A stretch of 64,000 bases of DNA from positions 1-64,000 of the forward strand of contig NZ_KB907262.1 in the NCBI RefSeq assembly GCF_000381905.1, given 5' to 3'. The first letter of the stretch is position 1. The number at the start of each line of letters is the position of its first letter. This document shows, in pieces, positions 44,801 to 51,794 of the stretch. The DNA comes from Paenibacillus fonticola DSM 21315 (GTDB lineage: Bacteria > Bacillota > Bacilli > Paenibacillales > Paenibacillaceae). The position numbers were made by a program, and so were the translations under genes. The notes beneath the pieces were generated by a model. It saw only the letters and a list, made by a program, of their open reading frames with translations. It was not told the origin of the DNA and did not search any database.

Positions 44801-45299
44801 GACGTTTGATTTTCCGCGGCAGCGCGTAGAGCCCTACTTGTGTCTGTCCGATTTCTTAAAATCGGTAGACAGCGGTGTAATGGACTACGTCGGCTTTCTT
44901 GTCGTGAGCGCGGGAATGGGCATTCGCGGCCGTTCTGAAGAGCTAAAGGAGAAGGGCGACTATCTCCGTTCGCATGCGCTGCAGTCCGTCGCATTGGAAG
45001 TAGCGGAAGGGTTAGCGGAGCGTGTTCACCATATGATGCGCGATACATGGGGCTTCCCTGATCCGCAGGATATGACGATGAAGCAGCGCCTTGGAGCACG
45101 CTACCAGGGAATACGGGTGTCGTTTGGTTATCCGGCATGTCCAGACCTGGAGTATCAAGGGCCGTTGTTCGAGCTGCTTAAGCCGGAGGATATCGGCGTA
45201 GAACTGACCGAAGGCTTCATGATGGAGCCGGAAGCTTCCGTATCCGCCATGGTATTTGCCCATCCGCAGGCTCAATATTTTAATGTCGATAAAGCTTAG
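41859..45299 (+). CDS. metH: Cobalamin-dependent methionine synthase
   Basis: 1146 residues, four modules. Homocysteine-binding (1-320; LDGAMGTMIQ, and zinc Cys in GLNCA and GGCCGT), pterin-binding (about 330-600; IGERTNISGSRKF), cobalamin-binding (about 640-860; GDVHDIGKN with the B12-ligand His) and a C-terminal AdoMet activation domain (about 890-1140). It transfers methyl from methyltetrahydrofolate to homocysteine. GGGAGGG precedes the ATG. Confidence 0.96.
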   Translation: MSKPNLESRMKERILILDGAMGTMIQQEDLTPADFGGDELDGCNEMLVLTRPDVIQSIHEKYLEAGADLISTNTFGATSVVLAEYDIQDKARELNLAAARLAIAAAEKYSTPEHPRYVVGALGPTTKTLSVTGGVTFDELIDSYEEQALALVEAGVDVILLETSQDTLNVKAGSIGISKAFEAAGKKLPLMISGTIEPMGTTLAGQSIEAFYISLEHLKPLSFGLNCATGPEFMRDHIRTLSDMSKYGVSCYPNAGLPDENGKYHESPDSLAMKMGAFAEQGWLNIAGGCCGTTPEHIAALVETMSQYKPREMNGEHADAVSGVETVYIEDANRPIMIGERTNISGSRKFKRLIKEEKYDEASEIARSQVKGGAMVIDINLQDTDIDEAYAVQNFYPMVTKKIKAPIMIDSTYDHIIELALKYSQGKAIINSINLEDGEAKFKQIVPLIHRYGAAVVCILIDERGQAVSREAKMEVATRAYELLVNKYGLQPEDIIFDPNMFPVGSGDPQYIGSAVETIEGIRMIKEKYPKAKTILGLSNISFGLPDAGREVLNSVYLYHCTKAGLDYAIVNTEKLERYASISDEDRRLAEELIFNTNDETLAAFVAAFRDKKVEKKVKHEQLTLEERLANYVVEGSKEGLIPDLDEALQKYSALDIINGPLMAGMEEVGRLFNNNELIVAEVLQSAEVMKASVAHLEPHMEKNESSVKGKILLATVKGDVHDIGKNLVEIILSNNGYHIVNLGIKVPPERIIEAYREEKPDAIGLSGLLVKSAQQMVLTAQDLRTAGIEVPILVGGAALTRKFTKTRIRPEYDGMVIYAKDAMDGLDLANKLMDPVRREEMRAQMEAEKEADAAVAVAVKELPELTRVQRSNISTDAPVYLPPDLDRHILRNYPISHIIPYINMQMLLGHHLGLRGSVEQLLAKEDPKAVQLKETVDEILYEAVTDGTIQAQAMYQFFPAQSSGNKIMIYDPHDHSKIIQTFDFPRQRVEPYLCLSDFLKSVDSGVMDYVGFLVVSAGMGIRGRSEELKEKGDYLRSHALQSVALEVAEGLAERVHHMMRDTWGFPDPQDMTMKQRLGARYQGIRVSFGYPACPDLEYQGPLFELLKPEDIGVELTEGFMMEPEASVSAMVFAHPQAQYFNVDKA

Positions 45300-45311
45300 T
45301 CGTGCATGAAC

Positions 45312-45337
45312 AAACCCTCCGGCTTCCGGAGGGTTTT
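45312..45337 (+). terminator. Terminator after metH
   Basis: AAACCCTCCGG/CCGGAGGGTTT stem with a three-base loop and short T run. Confidence 0.85.
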
Positions 45338-45378
45338 GACAATAGAGACTCCACACGCCATGGAAGGAGGAAAGAAGA

Positions 45379-46311
45379 ATGGAGCTATATTTTTTGGGAA
45401 CCAATGCCGGCGTCCCTTCGTTAGAGCGGAATGTAACATCGCTTGCGCTCCGCATGCTAGAGGAAAGACGGGCTATCTGGCTGTTTGACTGCGGGGAAGG
45501 AACCCAGCATCAAATTCTTCGTTCTCCTCTTAAGCTTAGCAAGCTGGAGAAAATATTTATTACACATTTACATGGTGACCACCTGTTTGGTTTGCCAGGT
45601 CTAATATCAAGCCGGGCCTATCAAGGGGGAGATGAGCCGCTCACGATATACGGGCCTGTTGGCTTAAAGCAGTATATCCATACTTCGCTTGAGCTGAGCG
45701 AGTCGCGCATTAGCTATGAGCTCAATATAGTGGAGCATGAAGGAGGACTATTGTTTGAGGATGAATCGTTCCGGGTCGAGGCCTCACTGCTCGACCACCG
45801 GGTTACGAGCTACGGCTACCGGATTATAGAGAAGGATTTGCCGGGCAAGCTCGATTGCAGCGTCCTCGAAAGCTATGGTATTCGTCCAGGACCGATATAT
45901 GGCAAATTAAAACGAGGCGAGACCGTGCAAACGCCAGATGGCCGGATTCTCGAACCTTCTGAAGTGCTGGGTAAGCCGAAAAAAGGCCGGATCGTCACGA
46001 TATTGGGCGATACGCGGCCGTGCGGCTCCGTGCTCACATTAGCGCAGTCTGCTGATGTTCTCGTGCATGAAGCGACGTTTCTTCATGAGCTGAAGGACAC
46101 CGCCCGTACTTATTTTCACAGTACAGCTCGCCAGGCGGCAGAGGCGGCGAGGGAAGCAGGTGTCGGGCAGTTGTTCCTTTCGCACTTTAGTTCGCGGTAT
46201 AAGTATGAGCAGCAGTTAACGCAGCTGGAACAAGAAGCAAGAGAGGTTTTTCCGATGGCCAGACTGGCTTGCGAGCATAGATTATATCCGATTGAACGGA
46301 GAGAGCAATAA
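45379..46311 (+). CDS. rnz: Ribonuclease Z
   Basis: 310 residues, tRNA 3' processing metallo-beta-lactamase. GTNAGVP at the start, THLHGDHLFGLPG metal site, LLDHRVTSYGYRI, ILGDTRPC and LSHFSSRY are all diagnostic. GGAAGGAGG lies before the ATG. Confidence 0.95.
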   Translation: MELYFLGTNAGVPSLERNVTSLALRMLEERRAIWLFDCGEGTQHQILRSPLKLSKLEKIFITHLHGDHLFGLPGLISSRAYQGGDEPLTIYGPVGLKQYIHTSLELSESRISYELNIVEHEGGLLFEDESFRVEASLLDHRVTSYGYRIIEKDLPGKLDCSVLESYGIRPGPIYGKLKRGETVQTPDGRILEPSEVLGKPKKGRIVTILGDTRPCGSVLTLAQSADVLVHEATFLHELKDTARTYFHSTARQAAEAAREAGVGQLFLSHFSSRYKYEQQLTQLEQEAREVFPMARLACEHRLYPIERREQ

Positions 46312-46343
46312 AATATTTTCCGGGAAAGCGCAGGAAATGACAG

Positions 46344-46413
46344 GCCGCTGCAAAGTTTGATAAGGAAGAAGGGGGAGAGATCCTTCGTTCGATGCCTTTC
46401 GACTTGCAGCGGC
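46344..46413. ncRNA. Possible structured RNA or attenuator hairpin
   Basis: GCCGCTGCAA pairs perfectly with TTGCAGCGGC 50 bases apart, with an inner GAAGG/CCTTC stem. It fills the 200-base gap between rnz and the next gene. No known RNA family was recognised and no T run follows. Confidence 0.35.
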
Positions 46414-46512
46414 TCTAATTTGCTGCTATGGACCCGGACGCGGGAAGAAATTTGCCTCCGCTTTGTTTTTCTATGTAGAATATAATAAGCAAATATTTCG
46501 GGAGGGTGCCCA

Positions 46513-47589
46513 GTGAAAAAGATTCCTTTTGCCATACATGGTTTTGGGACAATCGCCAAGACACATATAGTTGCACTGCGAACGTTGCCGGTTATTAAGA
46601 AAACCCCGTTCGTACCGGTATTGGATACGCTTGTAACCCGTAATCCGGATTTACATAAAGAGCAGGCTTATGCGATGGGCTTTGATTATGTTACGAACGA
46701 TATATGTGAAGCGGCTAACCGGGAATCGGTGGCAGCGGTTAGCGTTTGTACTCCTAACGCCTTTCATCCTGAAAGTATCCGGGCAGCGGGTGAAGCGGGC
46801 AAATCCCTTTACTGCGAGAAACCGATTGCCGATACTTACAAACAATCCGTAAAGGCAGCAGCGGCATTTCCCGATCATCTGACAGAGCAGGTTGCCCTCA
46901 TGTTCCGCTATCATCCTGCTGTGCAGCGGACTACGGAATTGCTGCACCAGCAAAGCATCGGCGAAGTGCTGCAGTGTAAAATATCGTACTTGCGTTCCGG
47001 ATATCTCGATCAGGAGCGGCCTTTTAGCTGGCGGGTAAGCAGCGAACTGTCCGGAGGCGGGGCAATTACCGATATCGGGGTTCATGCGCTTGATTTGGTT
47101 TGTCACTGGTTCGGTGAGCTGTCGCACATCAGCGGATTCACAGAGACTTTTGTGAAGGAACGCCATGTCGAACCAGGGAGCGGGCAGAAAGTGAATATTG
47201 CAGTGGATGATTGGGCGGCTGTAAATTATGAGACGGCTTCCGGTGTCCGTGGAATGGTGGAAGTATCGCGCATCGCCTGGGGAAGCGACGCCTTCACGGT
47301 ACAAATTGTCGGGACCCAAGGAAGCATCGTGATGGATTTGGAGCGTGACAGCTACCCGAAGGTTCAGCTGCTGCGCGGGGCGCTAAGCCACTGCCCCGAA
47401 CCTGCCGGACTCGCCCTGCTGCCTGATGCCAAGGCGACGATGGGGCTGTTTGTAGATTCCCACTTTGCCTCACTTCATCACTTTATGCTGAGATTGAACG
47501 GCAGTGATGAATTTGCTGGCTTGGCCCCAACCTTTGCTGATGCGCTGCGTGTAGAGAAGTACGTCGCTCAAGTTCGCGAGAAGGAGTGA
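46513..47589 (+). CDS. Gfo/Idh/MocA-family oxidoreductase
   Basis: 358 residues. N-terminal Rossmann fold with GFGTIAKTH, then SVCTPNAFHPESI and the family's YCEKPIAD containing Glu-Lys-Pro. The C-terminal domain has GGGAITDIGVHALDLV, whose His is catalytic in relatives. Probably acts on a sugar or polyol with NAD(P). GTG start behind GGGAGGGTG; ends three bases into the next gene's leader. Confidence 0.86.
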   Translation: MKKIPFAIHGFGTIAKTHIVALRTLPVIKKTPFVPVLDTLVTRNPDLHKEQAYAMGFDYVTNDICEAANRESVAAVSVCTPNAFHPESIRAAGEAGKSLYCEKPIADTYKQSVKAAAAFPDHLTEQVALMFRYHPAVQRTTELLHQQSIGEVLQCKISYLRSGYLDQERPFSWRVSSELSGGGAITDIGVHALDLVCHWFGELSHISGFTETFVKERHVEPGSGQKVNIAVDDWAAVNYETASGVRGMVEVSRIAWGSDAFTVQIVGTQGSIVMDLERDSYPKVQLLRGALSHCPEPAGLALLPDAKATMGLFVDSHFASLHHFMLRLNGSDEFAGLAPTFADALRVEKYVAQVREKE

Positions 47590-47594
47590 AGTTG

Positions 47595-48392
47595 TTGTCT
47601 AAATGGAAAGCCTACCTCATTGACCTGGATGGCACGCTGTATCACGGTTCGCGAATGATGCCAGGGGCCGATGAATTAATTCATGCTATGAAACTTAATC
47701 ATATTCCTTTTTTATTCGTTACAAATAATTCTTCACGGACACCCGGAGATGTCGCCCTGCATTTGCAACAGATGGGCATCCCGGCAGAGGAAGACGAGGT
47801 ATGCACATCCGCTGTTGCCGCTGCCGAGTATATCGCCGCGGTACAGCCTGGGGCCAGTGTAGCTCCGATCGGTGAGCACGGCCTGGTGGAAGCGTTGAAA
47901 GCTGCCGGCTTGTCGCTGGATACCGGTCAGCCGCAGTTTGTCGTACAGGGAATTGACCGTACGTTTACTTACGACAAACTGACGCTAACAGCCCGCTGGA
48001 TAGCTGAGGGAGCGCGTTATGTGCTGACGAATCCGGATTTATTGCTGCCATCACAGGAAGGCTTAATGCCTGGAGCAGGAACGATTTCGGCTGCCATTGT
48101 GGCCGCTACCGGTGCTGAACCCGTTGTCATTGGTAAGCCTTCCAAAATATTGATGCAGCATGCGATGGACCGGCTTGGCGTAACTGCTGATGAGACGGCG
48201 GTTATTGGTGATAATATGTTTACCGATATTTCCGCTGGAGCTCACGCTGGCTGTGGAACGATTTTAACGTTAACCGGAGTGACCCATCGCGATAATTTTC
48301 AGGAACTGACGAGGAAAACGGGTGTAGAACCGGACATCGTTTGCGAAAATTTGGATGAAGTGAGGGCATTGATTTTAAATCGCTCGAATTGA
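47595..48392 (+). CDS. HAD-IIA family phosphatase (YutF/NagD type)
   Basis: 265 residues. LIDLDGTLYHG, FVTNNSSRTP, the Lys of IGKPSK and VIGDNMFTDISAG define the NagD-like HAD-IIA branch. Several starts are possible (GTG 47586, TTG 47592 or 47595); AAGGAG at 47581-47586 is best spaced for 47595. Directly follows the oxidoreductase gene, likely the same transcript. Confidence 0.85.
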   Translation: MSKWKAYLIDLDGTLYHGSRMMPGADELIHAMKLNHIPFLFVTNNSSRTPGDVALHLQQMGIPAEEDEVCTSAVAAAEYIAAVQPGASVAPIGEHGLVEALKAAGLSLDTGQPQFVVQGIDRTFTYDKLTLTARWIAEGARYVLTNPDLLLPSQEGLMPGAGTISAAIVAATGAEPVVIGKPSKILMQHAMDRLGVTADETAVIGDNMFTDISAGAHAGCGTILTLTGVTHRDNFQELTRKTGVEPDIVCENLDEVRALILNRSN

Positions 48393-48432
48393 AGATCAAA
48401 GGCATAATGCGAGAGAGAAGGGAAAGATGGAT

Positions 48433-49251
48433 ATGCCGGAATTGCCGGAAATGGAAAACTATCGAATACAATTGTCTAAACATATATTGGATCTGCCTAT
48501 TACCAATGTAGCGATCAACCGGGAGAAGTCCGTCAACATTGAGGCAAATGCATTTAAGAGCGCTTTGATGGGCGGGCAAGTTATTTTTATCGAACGCCGG
48601 GGGAAGCATCTTCTGTTTCATCTGGACAACGGCCGCCGGCTTTTGCTGCATTTGATGCTTGGCGGATTGCTCTACTTGGGATCACCTGAAGACCGTCCGA
48701 ACCGGACCACGCAAATTGAAATTACCTTTGGAAGCGAATTGGTGCTTTACTTCATTGGTCTTAGGCTGGGCTACTTACACCTGCATACTGCGAAGGAGAC
48801 GGAACAATTAATGTCCGATCTAGGTCCTGAGCTGCTCGATCGCAGAATGAATGAAGAGAAATTTAAAGCAATTTTTCGCAAACGCCGCGGCAGTCTAAAG
48901 ACAGCGCTTGTCAATCAGGAAATCGTGGCGGGCATCGGCAACTGCTATGCGGATGAGATCGCCTATGCGGCTGAGCTCAAACCTTCCGCAAAATTGCAAA
49001 ATTTCAACGAGGAGGATCTGTCCCGATTGTATGCTGCGGCCCGGGAAGTCTTGCTGAACGCTACAGAAGCTGGCGGCTACATAGAGCTCCCAATGACTCA
49101 GGATGATCAATTGACAGGCGGTTTTAATGAACGCTGCCAAGTATATGACCGCGAGGGGGAGAAATGCTTTCGCTGCGGTGATAACATCGTCAAAACAGAA
49201 ATAGCCGGTAAAAAAGTGTTTTACAGTCCGGGCTGTCAGCATGATCGCTAG
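48433..49251 (+). CDS. Formamidopyrimidine-DNA glycosylase family protein with altered zinc finger
   Basis: 272 residues. The catalytic N-terminus PELPEM, the Lys in ERRGKHLLFH and GIGNCYADEI match Fpg/Nei, which excises oxidised purines and nicks the abasic site. The ATG at 48433 is chosen because the active-site Pro must follow the initiator Met; ATG 48427 is six bases earlier. The C-terminal finger reads CFRCG...YSPGCQ: the third zinc Cys is Ser (codon AGT) and the usual Arg is Lys. Overlaps the next gene by 11 bases. Confidence 0.83.
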   Translation: MPELPEMENYRIQLSKHILDLPITNVAINREKSVNIEANAFKSALMGGQVIFIERRGKHLLFHLDNGRRLLLHLMLGGLLYLGSPEDRPNRTTQIEITFGSELVLYFIGLRLGYLHLHTAKETEQLMSDLGPELLDRRMNEEKFKAIFRKRRGSLKTALVNQEIVAGIGNCYADEIAYAAELKPSAKLQNFNEEDLSRLYAAAREVLLNATEAGGYIELPMTQDDQLTGGFNERCQVYDREGEKCFRCGDNIVKTEIAGKKVFYSPGCQHDR

Positions 49252-50098
49252 CGAGCCGAAAATCGGCGGGCATCTTAGTATTCGCGATGGATATGCCGGC
49301 GCTGCTCGGACCGCTATTTTGCTGGGGGCCGGAGCGTTCCAGTATTTCCCTAAAAACCCGAGAAGCCTGACCGTTAAAGCTTTTGACCGGCAGGACGCCG
49401 CGCGCTGCCGCAAGCTGTGCGAGGACCATGATATCCAGTCTGTTGCCCATACACCGTACCCGAGTAATTTAGCTGTTGATCAAAAGGCTGCCCGTGAACA
49501 GTTTGCCAGAACAGTGGCTTCTCTTCGCAATGATTTGGAAATAGCTGAAGCCTGCGGCTCGTTGGGGATTGTTGTTCATTTTGGAACATATAAGGCTGGA
49601 AACCCCTTACAAGGCTATCAAAATATTATACAATGTATAAATGAAGTGCTCTCCGGCTGGAGCGGCCGTGCTAAACTGATTATTGAAAATCAGGCTGGCG
49701 ATCATGGAGATATGGGCACGACTCTCGAGGAGCTCGTTCAAATTCGCAAGCTCTGCGATTCAAGGGAACGGATAGGCTTCTGTCTCGATACGTGCCATGC
49801 GTTCGCTTCCGGGATGTGGACTGGCGGACAGGATCATGCGTTTGCCGCTAAAGCGGCAGATCTGGGGTTCTGGGAGGGCTTAAGCGTCATTCATCTGAAT
49901 GATTCCAAATATCCCGCTCGTTCCCGCAAAGACCGGCATGCGCGCGTAGGTGAAGGCTTTATTGGCGAAGAGGGTTTTCGCCAGCTGCTGCAGATGGAAG
50001 AGGTTCAGGGAATACCGTTCATATTTGAGAGTGAGAAAGATGCAGCCGGAACCTATAGAGAAGATATGGAGAAGGTGAGGCGTTGGGTGGAAGCCTAG
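49241..50098 (+). CDS. nfo: Endonuclease IV (AP endonuclease family 2)
   Basis: 285 residues. IGGHLSIRDG, VAHTPYP, IVVHFGTYK, LIIENQAGDHG, GFCLDTCHAFASG, IHLNDSK and HARVGEGFIG are the zinc-binding and catalytic blocks of EndoIV, which cleaves abasic DNA. Translationally linked to the glycosylase that produces its substrate: the ATG lies inside the upstream gene, 11 bases before its stop ends. Confidence 0.9.
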   Translation: MIASEPKIGGHLSIRDGYAGAARTAILLGAGAFQYFPKNPRSLTVKAFDRQDAARCRKLCEDHDIQSVAHTPYPSNLAVDQKAAREQFARTVASLRNDLEIAEACGSLGIVVHFGTYKAGNPLQGYQNIIQCINEVLSGWSGRAKLIIENQAGDHGDMGTTLEELVQIRKLCDSRERIGFCLDTCHAFASGMWTGGQDHAFAAKAADLGFWEGLSVIHLNDSKYPARSRKDRHARVGEGFIGEEGFRQLLQMEEVQGIPFIFESEKDAAGTYREDMEKVRRWVEA

Positions 50099-50129
50099 GC
50101 TGAAATTCCGCGGGAAAGGAAGAAGAACA

Positions 50130-50483
50130 TTGATTCATGTTTATATGGATGATTTACGGCGCTGTCCTGCCGGGTTTACTTTAGTCAGGACCGTCGATGA
50201 ATGCATACAATTGCTGCGAAATACTGAGGTCGATATTTTGTCACTGGATTTCGATATGGGACCGGGGGAGAAGACGGGAGCTGTAGTGGCTGCAGCCATT
50301 GCCAGCGAAGGGCTTTATCCACGGGAGATATTTTTGCACACCTCCAGTATGGCTGGAAAAAAGAGCATGTATGAAATATTGCATCAAAACAAGCCGGAAT
50401 GCGTCATCCTGCACAACGGGCCCATTCCGTTTGATCGTCTGGATGAAATCGAGAGCTTGACCAGAAGAAGTACACGCAAGTAA
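50130..50483 (+). CDS. Cyclic-phosphate processing receiver-domain protein
   Basis: 117 residues. VYMDDLRRCPAGF at the N-terminus, ILSLDFDMGPG with the central Asp, and FLHTSSMAGKKSM match the cyclic-phosphate receiver (cPRR) branch of receiver-like proteins, predicted to handle cyclic phosphates on RNA or nucleotides. No output domain. TTG start behind GGAAAGGAAG. Confidence 0.7.
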   Translation: MIHVYMDDLRRCPAGFTLVRTVDECIQLLRNTEVDILSLDFDMGPGEKTGAVVAAAIASEGLYPREIFLHTSSMAGKKSMYEILHQNKPECVILHNGPIPFDRLDEIESLTRRSTRK

Positions 50484-50544
50484 AGCTGAAAAGATGAGTT
50501 AAGCCGTTATCGAATACGGTTATTACTTCTGGGGGTTGGTGACG

Positions 50545-51615
50545 TTGAACAGGAATGAGAACGAACCAGGTGATCCTGGCCATCATATGAATACCCATTG
50601 GATTTGCACGGCCAATCACGGATTTGCGCCGTATGCGCAGGAGGAGCTGCGCCGCATGTTCGGTGCCGTTAAGAGCACAATTGTTGTTCCGGGCGAAGTG
50701 ATGTATGTCCTATTGCCGCAGCAGGCGGAGCAGGTTCTCGCTAACGTTGCAGATCATCCTCCCATTTTTTTACGCCATCTGTTTCATGTGGATTGGCTGT
50801 GGAATGCGCAGGAAAATGAGGATGGAGCAGACTGGATCGGCGAACTCGTCCATTTTCTATCGTCTGATCCGCGGCTTCGCGGCTCCAAAATAGCAATTCA
50901 GCCCAGAAAATCCGAGGGGGCCCTTTGGAGTGGCAGCGCAGCTGAACTGAAGGAGATGCTGGAGAGCAGGCTAACGGAATTAAGCGCGGAATTCGTCGTG
51001 CGGGATGCGGAATACATTATTTCTGTGTTTGCGTCAAAGGATTGCATTTTTGCAGGCGTATCCCATCCTGCGTATAACATATCGGACTGGAACGGGGGCG
51101 CCGTCCGTTTTCAGCGGGAAGAAGGGCAAATTTCGCGAGCGAAATTCAAGCTGCTTGAAGCGGAGCGGGTATTTGGCATCGACTTCACGGCTTTTCATCA
51201 GGCGCTGGACATCGGGGCTGCCCCTGGCGGCTGGACGTCATTTTTATTGGAACGGGGACTGAATGTCACGGCGGTGGATCCGGCGCGAATGCATCCATCC
51301 CTAGTATCCTCTCCGCAATTGACCATACTAAGGAAAAATGCCGGCGAGGTAAAATTTAAGGACAACCAATTCGATCTGTTCGTATGTGATATGAGCTGGA
51401 GTCCGAAGCTGACCGCAAAGCTGGTGAGTGAACTGCTGTATGCGCTAGAAAGTGGCGGAACGGCGATCGTTACAGTAAAGCTGCTCAGCAAGAAGCCTAT
51501 GGCGCTAATTCAAGAGGTCACCGCTATTTTTGAGCGATCCCGGATGCAGGTACAAAGGGCAAAGCAGCTGTTCCACAACCGGGATGAAATTACATTATAT
51601 ATGATTAAGTATTAA
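50545..51615 (+). CDS. FtsJ/RlmM-like SAM methyltransferase
   Basis: 356 residues. The N-terminal half is THUMP-like (HGFAPYAQEELRRMFG). The C-terminal half is an FtsJ-type methyltransferase: ALDIGAAPGGWTSFLLERG (about 213), CDMSW and TVKLLSKK supply the K-D-K-type residues. RlmM methylates 23S rRNA; an rRNA target is likely. TTG 50545 fits GGGGG at 50531-50535. Confidence 0.82.
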   Translation: MNRNENEPGDPGHHMNTHWICTANHGFAPYAQEELRRMFGAVKSTIVVPGEVMYVLLPQQAEQVLANVADHPPIFLRHLFHVDWLWNAQENEDGADWIGELVHFLSSDPRLRGSKIAIQPRKSEGALWSGSAAELKEMLESRLTELSAEFVVRDAEYIISVFASKDCIFAGVSHPAYNISDWNGGAVRFQREEGQISRAKFKLLEAERVFGIDFTAFHQALDIGAAPGGWTSFLLERGLNVTAVDPARMHPSLVSSPQLTILRKNAGEVKFKDNQFDLFVCDMSWSPKLTAKLVSELLYALESGGTAIVTVKLLSKKPMALIQEVTAIFERSRMQVQRAKQLFHNRDEITLYMIKY

Positions 51616-51645
51616 TGACATTAAATGATTGTTTGCAAAAAACAC

Positions 51646-51675
51646 TTTACAAATTGACTCTCAATATCTTATACT
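51646..51675 (+). promoter_or_regulatory. Promoter candidate of the Tad-like operon
   Basis: TTTACA (51646-51651) and TATACT (51670-51675) with an 18-base spacer, each one mismatch from the sigma-A consensus. Transcripts would begin about ten bases before the terminator-like hairpin. Confidence 0.55.
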
Positions 51676-51705
51676 GATTCCAAAATTATACATTATCCAG
51701 TGAAG

Positions 51706-51771
51706 GGAAAGCATCCCCTCATTCTGCTCCGGTCATACCGGGGCGCAGAGTGTGGGGACTTTCCTTTTTTT
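51706..51771 (+). terminator. Terminator or attenuator ahead of the Tad-like operon
   Basis: GGAAAG/CTTTCC, CCCC/GGGG, CTGC/GCAG and CCGG/CCGG stems stack into one long hairpin followed by seven T. It lies between a candidate promoter and the ribosome site of the first operon gene (51780-51787), so it could end the upstream transcript or attenuate the operon. Confidence 0.75.
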
Positions 51772-51794
51772 GTGCGCAGAAAGGAGGTTTACGG

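Noticed and set aside
51646-51794. c-di-GMP or other known riboswitch upstream of the Tad-like operon
   Set aside because: None of the conserved core sequences of known classes was recognised; only a single long hairpin with T run is present.
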